Part shown: piece by piece, positions 34,319 through 44,689 of the stretch
Numbering within the stretch: position 1 is the stretch's first letter
Layout of the letters: every line of letters begins with the position of its first letter
Origin: Rutpela maculata
Taxonomy: Eukaryota > Arthropoda > Insecta > Coleoptera > Cerambycidae
Assembly: GCA_936432065.2 (NCBI GenBank)
Contig: OW386290.2
Location: forward strand, 136,632,677 to 136,696,676
DNA: 64,000 bases
Direction: 5' to 3'
Notes under the pieces: generated by a model
What the model saw: only the letters and a program-made list of their open reading frames with translations
What the model was told of the DNA's origin: nothing
Database searches by the model: none
Program-made: the position numbers and the translations under genes

Positions 34319-37178
34319 TATTTGATGTTTAAATTTTATTATCTGTATTGTTTGTATTATACTTTAACCTTTCTGTCTTATAGTTTGATTTTTGTTAATC
34401 AGTAGGCCAGTGTATTTCAATAAATAGGATGTACAGTACATACTGTAATAACATGACATCTGCTCGACTTTCGATGCATAAAGTGAGGAGTTTTGTCAGT
34501 AATTTCTGTGTTCTATTATGTGAAAGTTTTTAGATAATATATTTGTTTTGTTTTTCATTCTTTGTTTGTTCAGTTGTTTATCTGTAAATATATTTTTATT
34601 TATTATCTCTATGAGTAAAGGTTAAAGATATTTTCCCATATTAATTTTATAAAATATGAATAATGATTTTAATTGTGAACAACATCTCTGTCAATGTTTA
34701 AATATATGTTGCATTTGTTTATAATTTAAAAAATATTGGTATTATAAAATTGTGTTGTATTCAGATACACTAGTCGTCATTCTTCGACAATTATTTTATT
34801 TCTTATATACCTACTAAAATTAAACAAAAATGCTACTACGTACTACGTTTACTATCGAGTCGAGGTTGTTGTTTAAGTGCTTGGTTATCTTAGATTCTTA
34901 GATGGTTTTAAGTTATCGCGATATCGTTTCTGCTTTTGGTTAACTTATTGCAATCAAAATAAAATTATTATAATTATTAATTTATTTGTATGGTGTTAAT
35001 AGGCAAGAATACATTTCTCCGAGATGTTTCTAATGTAATATCTTATAATCTATAAATAAATAAATAATGTTCTAGGAAAATATGTTACATCTAACCATCT
35101 CTTCTACCAAATATAAGTTAAAATTGCGTTGCCTGTCACTATCACTAAAGCCTTTTATCATTTTATGGTTTTCTGAGGAAATGTGTTTAGTGATATTTGT
35201 TTTTAAAATAGGATTAAAACAATTATATGTTGGTGCATATAATTTTTTAACAAAATACGTATCTATTTCTACTTTAATATTTATAAAAACTGGATTGTTA
35301 TACCTATGTTATGGCAACATTGCATTTTATTTGGTAATCAGCCAACATGAATAAAATACTGACAGACATTTAAAATTGTAATGTAAAACTGTTTAAAACT
35401 CCGCAAGAACGGCCTGGTATACTATAATGCCTGACAAGACAGTACATCCCCATCGTGACGTCATGTATCACGTGTTTCCAAAGTGAGAATATTAATTTGA
35501 GTCGTTAATTAGTTAACCGACTATTGTGAAACTGGCTGTTATTGTTATCAATCTAGACCACAATTTATTTCCTATTTCTCAGAAATGACCACAGTGTATA
35601 TCGTATATTTAGATATTATATCTTTCTAACACAGTACGTAACCGCACATCCTGTTAAGTTGTTATCGTAAACTTTCTACTTCGATAAACTACCACTTAAG
35701 CGTTTATATCTAACGGATATTTATAAATAAACCTCGGGGTTAAAGAGCAGAACCTTTGCAGATAAGCAACCCCAAAATGTTGAATTATCTAATCTTCTGG
35801 AATATGCTTACGTGACTTCTTAAGTGCGTTTATTTTTAGAATCGTGTATAAATACCCCCGTATATCACTTTAGCATCTGAGTGCAGTTTTTGATGTAGCT
35901 CCTTCTAGTTGTCGCTCTGTGATATTACAAGGCGTTTTGGTTTTTGCGTTTTGTTTTTTAAACACTAAACTGTTAAGCTTTTATTAAACAAGTTGTTCTA
36001 AGACTAAACATATGGAAATAATGTGGTCTCCAACACTTTTTTTCCAAAATACAGTGAATTGGGTAAGGGCTTTAAAAAATTTAGCGTTATAGTCAATAAC
36101 TATAGGGGCGAAGAGCATAATCTGTATAAAAAAATGTGTAAAGGATATTTTTGAAATCTGGTAGATGGGGTGGCTAATGACAAAAAAAAATTTTGAAACC
36201 CCCCCTTTGGTTCTTGTATACACACTAAATCATAATTTTATTTTTTTACCCCCATTAATAATAATAATTAATCTCTTTTAATGAAACTTCGTAAAGTTAC
36301 AGGGCCTGTAGGTGTAAACTATTATGGGAAATTGCAAATAAAAATATTTATTATTTTCCTGAAGAAATTTTTTTATTTTGAAGCATTTGGTTACTTCTTA
36401 AAATGTAGCTTTTTAAACGTAAACAGTGGTAATAAAAATATATTTTTGTATTATTTTAAAGTTACATTTCGTTTATTTTTGTAAAATACATTTTTTTGTA
36501 ATGCATTTTTTTACGAAAAGACGTACCAGCCAAATGCTTTCATCATCTGTTGAAAGTGCTTGAAAAATCGAACAATTAAAAAAAATTACACCATTATACA
36601 TTAAATAAAGGCCGAGATATCGAATCTTTCGCGTTTCAACCATTTATTTCTGTACATACCTACTTATATTTTGAGTTGAAATTGGTACCGTTTATTCTCT
36701 AACATGTGAAAACTTTAGTGAATGCATAAAATAAATTTTATTCATTAGTATACCTATAATTACGCAGGTATGCGCGCGCTTGTTCATCAAAACCGCGGGT
36801 GCCACTGCAGGAATATTTCCCCCACTCACGTTACCAAGGCTTCGAGATTCTAGGAAAACGTGTGGAGATGATATTTATGCATTCTACTTACTCATCTGGA
36901 CTGCTCAGACAAAATCAAATGCGTTTCGCGAAACTTAAGCAAATGTCATTTTTTGTACGTTTCTGCTGGATCTAATTTTCGATTTGCAGTATGCAGTTTA
37001 CGATGAGATTAAAAAATTAATTTTTATGACCGTTGTAAAATACGTCCAAAAACCTACAATTTAAGAAAGAGAGTCTTAGTATGACCAAATGGTAGTTTTT
37101 ATAAAGCTTCAAAGAATTTTCTGAAATCTGTTTCTTCAAGGAAAATAATAAATATTTTTATTTGTAATTGTAAATTGT
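34319..37178. other. No gene recognised; possible promoter within
   Basis: AT-rich. A fragment resembling the CCCCC-rich middle of family A, in reverse, lies at about 36130-36260. The stretch 35430-35900 has several regulatory-looking motifs, listed separately. No coding sequence was supported. Confidence 0.4.
35846..35890 (+). promoter_or_regulatory. Possible TATA-box promoter
   Basis: GTGTATAAATACCCC at about 35846 is followed some 30 bp later by CTGAGTGCAGTTTTT, spacing typical of a TATA-box and start site. A TGACGTCA palindrome and a CACGTG E-box lie about 400 bp upstream (35455-35475). No first exon with a good start codon could be shown, so this is tentative. It may belong to the gene whose last exon is at 44690 or to a repeat. 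Confidence 0.25.
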
Positions 37179-37439
37179 TTTGGCAACGCTCGATCCTACG
37201 AGAAAAATGTTCCAGACAAAGTTAAATAGGACAAAATGTCGTATATTTTTTGTATAAACATTTTTATTGTAAGTCTAATATGTAACTCGATACAGCGCCA
37301 GCGGTGGGAAAATGAAGTTTAAAGATTTTTTTTAAATCGTCATTTTTGTTTGTAAATTATCTATGAACAAATAACGTTTGATTATTGTCACATTTCAATT
37401 TATATATGTTTTTAAATGATCATTTCATTTAATTTCAAT

Positions 37440-37690
37440 ATATTCTACTTTACCTATCACATATGACATTGTATCACCCGCAAACAATTTGAGGTTACAT
37501 CTCTTATAACAGTTACAAATATCGTTAACGTATAATAAAAAGAGCATGGGCTCTAGTATTGACCCTTAAGGTATTCTATGTTTTATAGCCAATTCTTCTG
37601 AATAACTGTCATTATATTTAATAATTTGTTTCCTATTTTCGAGGTATGATGTAAACCACTGTAATACTATCTCGCCAATTTCATATTTTT
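37440..37690 (-). pseudogene. CR1/jockey-like LINE reverse transcriptase fragment
   Basis: The minus strand reads VLQWFTSYLENRKQIIKYND, a broken GIPQGSIL motif (written here as RIP-stop-GSILEPMLFLLYVND) and LKLFAGDTMSYV, in which the catalytic ADD has become AGD. A stop replaces the Gln of PQG. The fragment ends where family A copy 4 begins. Confidence 0.72.
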
Positions 37691-38380
37691 ACTTCCACAT
37701 CCAGTGGAAGTATAGTAACGACAAAAAAATTTTAAAAAATTTTTATTGTTCAAATAGGCTTAGAATGTCATGAAACGTCGAGATTTTAAGTTTAAGCGAA
37801 AAAAAATTTCTGTCTGTCTGTCGGTCTGTCTGTAACTTTTTTTTGTGCGCACGTTTACTCTGGAACTGCTTGAGATATTGACTTGAAATTTGGTACACAT
37901 ATGTACTTTAACGAGATCTAGAACTAGATTATATTTTCATCTTGTTCCGTCGAAAGGTGGGGGGTAAATTGGGGTACATTTGGGGTAAATAGGTAAATCA
38001 AGCAGGTAAGAGCCCATTAAATTGGTATTCAGTATATACAAAAGAAGCTAAGGTTTCAAAAAAAAATGTTGACATTAGCCACCCCCATTACCACCCTATT
38101 AAAGTAGATGAAAAAAAAATGTGATTTAGTGTGTGTACAAGAACCAGAAACCTCAAAATATTATTTACTTCATCCACCCCCACTACCACCCCCTATCACC
38201 ACCCCCACCCCACTACCGATGTGGGGTATCGTTTTATGGGTTTTTGGGGTAGAGGATTTCAAATATTATATTATTAAAGTTCCATAAACAATTATTTCCA
38301 CATACAAAATTTTTTCGTTGTGAGTGACTTGGATAGAAAATCTGGATGTGGAAGTAGGGATTCCTTGGGCAGCGGTTTTT
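37691..38380 (+). mobile_element. Family A interspersed element, copy 4
   Basis: It starts ACTTCCACATCCAGTGGAAG and ends CCTTGGGCAGCGGTTTTT, with the same internal landmarks as copy 1 and a small deletion in the CCACCCC block. It interrupts or borders the LINE fragment at 37440-37690. Confidence 0.8.
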
Positions 38381-38833
38381 AGTTTCAGTAAAAGTAGGTA
38401 TTTAGTATAATAAAATAAATAATATAAAATATGTTATGTTGTAACGTACATTATATACAATTTTTTTTTTAAATCCATCTTTCCACCGCTATCTCGTTAC
38501 ACATTAGACTTACAAAAAAATTTAGGAAATTTTGTCCTCTTCAATTTTGCCTCGAACATTTTTCACGTAGGACCAAGCGTTGCAGAATTATTTAAAAAAC
38601 AATATTTTGCACCTTTCAATCAAGATGGCGGCTCGCACCTCCCCCCCAGGTAGAAAACTTGTATTTTTCACCAGGGCCTCGACTTAAACAACATATATTA
38701 AAATCATTACTACTCCACTTTTTGCGGGGCAAAATCCCCCACTAATTGGAAAAAATAATTTTCCCGGATTTTTTGTGTGTGCATTATCGTGTTGTTTATT
38801 TTGCTGTTTTATCGATTTTTTTAGTTGAAAATT

Positions 38834-39165
38834 ATGAGATAAATTAAAAGAGGAGCTTTAATTATCGTCGAAGGAGTATACCGATCGGGAAAGTCAACGC
38901 AATGCAAGAAATTAGTGCAGTCTTTAGAAAAACGGGGTGTTAATGTAAAACTTATGTGTTCCCTGATAGAACTACACTAACGGGCAAGTTAATTGATGAA
39001 TAGTTAAAGAATCAAGAATTCAAACTCAACAACCATGCAATTCATTTATTATTTTCTGCAAATCGATGGAAGAATGTGGATAAGATAAGGATTTGTTAAA
39101 TGATGATCGTGGATAGGTATTCGTACTCAGGAATTGATTTTTCTGCAGTAAAAAAGAATACTCAA
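38834..39165 (+). pseudogene. DTYMK: Thymidylate kinase pseudogene, N-terminal half
   Basis: From an ATG at 38834 the frames read KRGALIIVEGVYRSGKSTQC (38846-38905), the P-loop of thymidylate kinases with the GVxRxGKST signature (the usual Asp is Tyr here). Next come KKLVQSLEKRGVNVKLM, FPDRTTLTGKLIDE, HAIHLLFSANRWKNVDKI, and after another shift IVDRYSYSGIDFSAVKKN, which holds the DRY motif. The order and spacing match the first half of eukaryotic dTMP kinase, which phosphorylates dTMP to dTDP. There are two or more frameshifts and in-frame stops (for example at 38840 and near 39001). No introns interrupt the stretch, so a retrocopy is likely. The C-terminal half, including the lid, is absent. 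Confidence 0.85.
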
Positions 39166-39667
39166 GAGCAGCATGTGGTAGGCGGGGCGCCGCCATCACA
39201 GATCACCACGGCAACCGTCACATATGTACTTTGATCCACGCAAGAGGAAAGAAAAAATACTTTGTATAGTATTTTTTAATATATGTTTTTAATATAAATA
39301 ATAGTTTACACCTACAAGATTTCACTTACATTTCACCAAGTTTCATTAAAAAAGATTAATTATATTTTTAGTAATTTCGGTTTATGTAAAATTAGAAATT
39401 GTCTTAGAAATTTTTTTTGCAAAAAAAAACAGAACGATAGATAGGATTTGTACCTATGCAGTTTTATTCATAATGTATTTTCAAACATTTTGATTTTTTC
39501 TTTAGCCTGATCCGATGAACAGAGCCCGAGATATTAAAAAGAAACAAGACCAAAACATGTTTTTCAAAATTAAAACTTAATTTCCAAGAAACGCTCACCT
39601 TCCATATTAGACAAAACTTTATTGTAACGTCATGATAGCATACAGCTTGCATTTCCAGAAAAAAATG

Positions 39668-39683
39668 CCCCCCCCCCCCCCCC
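39668..39683. repeat. Poly(C) tract
   Basis: A run of 16 C following AAAAAATG. Confidence 0.9.
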
Positions 39684-39699
39684 AAACAATCGTTTGAAT

Positions 39700-42389
39700 C
39701 ATATTTTTAATGCTTAGTTTTTTTCCACTATATTATTTTGTTCATTCTAACGGAACAATTTAAAATACGGCTCTGTAGTAATTAGTCAGCCCCATAGAGA
39801 ACCGACTATGATATTTTTATAGCCGGTTTATTGGCTTTTTTACGTGCAGTATTGTTTATTAGGCAACTATAATTAATCTTGTGTACAGATACAATTTTTA
39901 CCGCTTTACATTTAAAAAAATATATTCAAATTGGCCAAAAAAATGAAAAAGTTACTGGTTTGTTCCACATTTAAGCGAAACATCCTGTATATGTGACACT
40001 TATGGTGCTGAATCATGTTGAAACAGACAGGGGGATAGTAACTTACAATTAGTTTTAATCTTGTGGAAAATCTACCATATGCCACCCGCTATTTCCATTT
40101 AGGGGTGGAAACCACACCTAAATCGAAAAATCGATTTATTATTGAAACATAGTATATCTATAATTTGGGCCTGTAGTTAATGATATACAGTGTGTTTCAG
40201 TTAACATTCCCACAGCCGATATTTCGGAAACTATTGTCTAATTTTTAAGTGTTATATATATATATATATATATATATTTTAAAATTACTGTAACTTTTTT
40301 AAACTTGGTTTTCGGATGTAGGTTCTTAGTAACTTTTTTTTTGCCTGCTATAAGAGAATTATTTACTGGTGGGAAATTTTTTTTAATAGCACTTCCGATT
40401 TTACCGGAAATTACTTTAAATTGAGAAATTTAAATTAAATTAATTGAATAATTTGCAATTGTTTATTTATTAACTGTCAGAAGTTTAAATTTCGTTTGCG
40501 TGTGCCATTTTAAGAATACGTTTGTAAAATTTGTCTGAAATATGGCCCACACCAATGTTGACGAAGTTAACATTTATTAATTTATGGAAAATGCAATAAA
40601 AATGCAAAAGCAGCCAAACGTATGTATCAGTTACAATTTCCAAAAAGACCACAATCCGATCGCGAGACTTTTTCCAGTTTGTGTAACAACTTATTACAAT
40701 ATGGTAGTTGAAAAGTACCTAAATAAAATTTTCAAATTATGATGAAAGCAAATAAATAAAAAATAATTAATTGTAAAAACGATAACACTAATTACCTCAT
40801 TTACAATTAGAAACTTAATTACTTTTCGATGGCCTTTAATGACACTCACTTTTCAAGACTAACGATTGGAAACTTTGATACCAATTAAAACATCTGACAA
40901 GTATATTTACTTTCTGGCTTATTTTAACCTTTATTTCCAATCAGTAGAAAAATAAAATAAATGTGCAGACACACATAATACTAGTTAACCCTGAACTAGT
41001 TACAAGTATACAATTCTGCCGACCCTACTGAAAATAATTAAATTTGTTAAAATACTCAAATAATTATGAGATTTTATACGAAAAGTTGAATTTCAATGAA
41101 ACTTTAACATTAACACACGCTGTATCCATGTATTTGCTCATTTGGAAATTCAAAATTATTTTCCGATTTACAATCACTAAACGAGAGTGGACGACGACCG
41201 ATAAATCTCACCATGACGTCATTTTATTTGATGTCTTCCGTTTATGTGTAATCGTTATTTACGTGTACGTTTCGAGCTGCGATTTTGGTATTAATATGAA
41301 CATTTCACAATCAGTACAATGTGATTTGGTTCCCTTCTTTACGAAAAAATGTGTGAAAAAGATTCTGTAAAAGCTGTGAGCAATAATCTACCAAATGTTG
41401 ATGCATATATGCTCATAGAGTACCTACCAAGGACGAATATTTTAACGGCGCGGCGCCGAAATTAGGCATTAAAGCAGAAATATATAAGCAGTACACATTT
41501 TTATAATAATAATAATATTAAATCGACTTCATTGTAAGATAAATACACCCTATACAAAAGAATACAAAAAAAAGAAATTACATTACTGTAACTTAAGTTA
41601 CTTGTAGTAAGTCTCTTAAGGTTACATTATATTATTATTAAGGGACTTGGTAATTGTACGAATGTATTATTAAAGAAGGTACAAGCGCGCATCCACGTGC
41701 GTTGAAATGATCTCCACATACAAAAATCCTCTAGTATTTTCTGATATATTAGTTTCATTGATTGTCGTAGCAGGTATTCATAATTTTCGCTTTTTCTTGA
41801 TCTCGAAGGGATGGTGGGCATTGAACCATTGTTTTTCAGACTCTTTAGACAGTTTTTTTAAGATTTCAGTTTGCCATATTGAATCCACTACCTTGTTTTG
41901 CAAATTCTGGCATCGAATTCATAATCAGTGATTTCAAAAACTTACAGATATTAATGTTATATATTTTGGCCAGCTATTCGGGAACATTCCTCACTGTAAA
42001 CCGGCGCATACAGTCGGACGAAAATGTATAAGTTAAGTATAAAGTTCTCAAGCCGATTCGTCTTGGCGGCCGATGTGTTCGGATTGCGGTGATGGTTATA
42101 AGTATTCTATGCATGACCCGTATTGTGGCTTGCTCAAAAATGGTACCTGGAGAGGGCATGGACGAACTGTGGGTAATTGTAAAATCGGCCTTTGCAGGGG
42201 GCTGATAATGCATACCTTGGTTTTCCCAGTAGATTATTCTATTTCTTAGAACTTTATTGTCTTTGGAAGCGCATTAGTCGATACCTATCGACAGAAACTG
42301 CTAATAAGGTATAAATATTTGGATAATTTCTAGTGATATTCAATTTCAGTCCAAATCCTTTGTCAATAGATAGATACTCTTTTCGCATT
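39700..42389. other. No gene recognised
   Basis: AT-rich, with a TA microsatellite at 40253-40277. The minus strand at 41800-41930 has a short protein-like reading (VVDSIWQTEILKKLSKESEK) that I could not place. Nothing else was supported. Confidence 0.4.
40253..40277. repeat. TA microsatellite
   Basis: About 12 TA units. Confidence 0.9.
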
Positions 42390-42765
42390 CGTATAATGGA
42401 ACTCATTTTAAGGGGAAAAGAATTGATCTTATTCAACACTTTAAGTATTCTGAAAAACTGTTACGAAACAAAGTGTAAAGTGGTGTTGTACGGTATAAAT
42501 TTTTGTAGACGAAAGTCTGCAAGTTTTGCTAAAAAGTGATGAAGTGCACAAGCACGAAGTGACAAAGAATTTGCAAAGGAATATTGTTTCCAATGCAATC
42601 AAACGAAAAGCTACCGAGGATCTGTTGGAGAGGCCCATGAAGCTGACCCATAAGGAAGTGATAGCGTCACCTTCACATTCAAAAAATACCAATATGCTTG
42701 ATACTTCAGCTATCAGAAAGAACCTAAAATCACATCCAAAAAGTGTGGGTGACGCCCATAAATAA
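42390..42765 (+). pseudogene. FLYWCH-type zinc finger gene relic (MULE-associated)
   Basis: The plus strand reads ELILRGKELILFNTLSILKN followed by CYETKCKVVLYGINFCRRKS, which follows the start of a FLYWCH domain (RGK..L...Y.F.......W.C......C.A). After a frameshift it reads LQVLLKSDEVHKHEV, the closing H-x-H of the domain, then NAIKRKATEDLLERPMKL and, further on, IRKNLKSHPKS. This linker is typical of insect FLYWCH proteins that carry a MULE transposase domain. The Trp and one Cys of the domain are changed and the transposase core is missing. FLYWCH fingers bind DNA in such proteins (family knowledge). The copy is decayed. Confidence 0.6.
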
Positions 42766-42969
42766 TAAAGCTCTGAATGGAATTTGACTAACGACAAATC
42801 GGGAGGAACCGTTTGTGCTCGTGAACGTTGCAGTAAGTTTTTCTTTAGCATGACTGAAAATGGCTATAGGAGCCGAGAAGCACCCTTTTTTTATTTGCTG
42901 ATTAACGCGTTCATGCGAATTTTGTTTAATTTTGTATGGATATTAAATAATCATTATTATTTATGAGGC

Positions 42970-44235
42970 GCCCTTGTTTTTTGGGCCTGTCTTTTGTAGT
43001 TTTTAACGATAAACTGCTGTGGATTCGAAGTTTTTTGTTATAATCGATGTCTTTTGCTTTTTTATATCGCCTTTAGAGAGGCAGTTATACTGTGGCACAC
43101 TCTACTCTTATGTTTCAAGTTCGTGTTATCTTCGTATGGATCTCATCCCGGTATTCGCTTAAACCAGTTTAGAAAAAGTAAATGCAATACTTAAATTAAT
43201 TGAACACTTTAATATAATAATTCTTGAATAATTCACTGAGTACATAGTTTGGCGTGTGGTTTTAATGTAGCATTACTAGAGGGCGGTACTAGAACAATAT
43301 TTCCTTTCTACTTCTGATATCGCCAACTTCAGAACGTAAATTCGGGAGATAGGTAAATGCAGTAGTCTTTACCATGGAGGTAGAATATAAATAAGGAGTA
43401 GCTATAAAGCTTATATCCTACAATGAGAAACGGCCGCAGAAGGCGTGGCTTGTGATCATACTGTCATGAATGGCTCACCAGGTCCTGATTTAAAAAAAAG
43501 TTTATACAGCATTTGAGGAGATACATGTTAATTGACTTTACACATTGACACTACCATATATCAAGCTAGTAGAGTAATGAATGAGATGACGTTTTCACAT
43601 TTCAAGCAAATATAATATAATATAATCTAAAATACAATCTAAAATAAATAGAAAATAGTTTCAACATATCTTTTGAGTACAGACCTGTTTTAACCTATGA
43701 AAAGTGATTCCAAAACATGTATTCTTATCGATACTACTTTGATTTGTACAGCTACTTGGCGGACACGAAATCATATGTTAAGGCGAAAAACACTATTTTC
43801 TATCAAAAACATTTATTTTATAATAATATTAAACCAAGATACATGTCGCGTTTTGTTGACGTTTCGATCATACTAAAATGAGGAATGTGCTGCCACATTC
43901 TGCTTCTTATGGCAACTCCTTATTTATTCAACTTCCTTGGTCTTTACTCATAACGTGATTGGTCAAAGCGTGCCCGACAACTCTTTTTTTGATTGTCATT
44001 ACATTTTAAATATATAGCGAATTCCGTATACTTTAACTTTCCGCAGCTGCGTTTGGAAATACATTTTTATGTGACGTAAATGATGCAATTGAAAATAAAA
44101 GTTAGTAAACACTAAAGAATGAAAGAAAAAAAACGTCTGGAGGCAATTAATAGCAAAACTTATTATTAAAGATGTTTTATGTACTTTATTTTTATTCTCC
44201 CCAAATATCACTCGTACTTTTAAATTTTATCTATA
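42970..44235. other. No gene recognised
   Basis: AT-rich sequence upstream of the host exon. No upstream exon of that gene could be identified with confidence. Confidence 0.4.
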
Positions 44236-44358
44236 ATTTTTTTCGAAAGTGTTGTTGCCCGGCAATATGACTGGTGTAATTTGGCAGTTTATTATCAAAG
44301 ATAAACTGATAATTTACACACTTTATATTACTAAGCAACAACCCTTTCGAAAAAAAAT
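44236..44358. mobile_element. Short palindromic MITE-like element
   Basis: TTTTTTTCGAAAGTGTTGTT on the left is mirrored by AACAACCCTTTCGAAAAAAA on the right, and the middle (AGTTTATTATC / GATAAACTGATAATT) is also self-complementary. About 123 bp, probably a small non-autonomous element in the intron upstream of the host exon. Confidence 0.6.
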
Positions 44359-44674
44359 ACCGATACAATTCTAAGCACTAGTTATGAGACACACAATAAG
44401 ATATATAAAAAATATATTTCAAAATGATTTAAAATACCTCAGTTAAAGAAAATATCCTAGACAATGAAAAATAGTTATTATTTTAAGTAATAGACTGCTC
44501 CGGGGCTTCCTTATGAGAGTACTTTTCTTACCCACTCGCAAGCTATATTTTCTTTGGTTTATTTATTTTTAGAAATTGTATCTATCAAATTATTTAGATT
44601 TAAAGAAAAACGTTATAAATCTGAATACGATAATCATAGATATTGATGAATGATAATGACTTAAAAAATAACAA

Positions 44675-44689
44675 TACTTTTTGTTACAG
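44675..44689 (+). promoter_or_regulatory. Splice acceptor of the terminal exon
   Basis: A pyrimidine-rich tract ending TACTTTTTGTTACAG directly precedes the coding frame. No ATG is placed to start the protein, and the frame begins at ATT (44690), so the exon is entered by splicing in phase 0. Confidence 0.75.

Larger units (their letters stand above)
37179..38588. mobile_element. Inverted-repeat element carrying LINE and family A sequence
   Basis: 37179-37340 (TTGGCAACGCTCGATCCTAC, TTTATTGTAAGTCTAATATG) is the inverted counterpart of 38459-38588 (CGTAGGACCAAGCGTTGCAG). Between the arms lie a LINE reverse transcriptase fragment and family A copy 4. The arms differ at many positions, so the insertion is old. 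Target duplication not determined. Confidence 0.6.

Noticed and set aside
41790..41940. Minus-strand reading VVDSIWQTEILKKLSKESEK
   Set aside because: Looks protein-like but is short, and I could not connect it to a family or to neighbouring exons.
42441..42851. 136-codon minus-strand frame
   Set aside because: It is the shadow of the FLYWCH relic, which has recognisable motifs on the plus strand.
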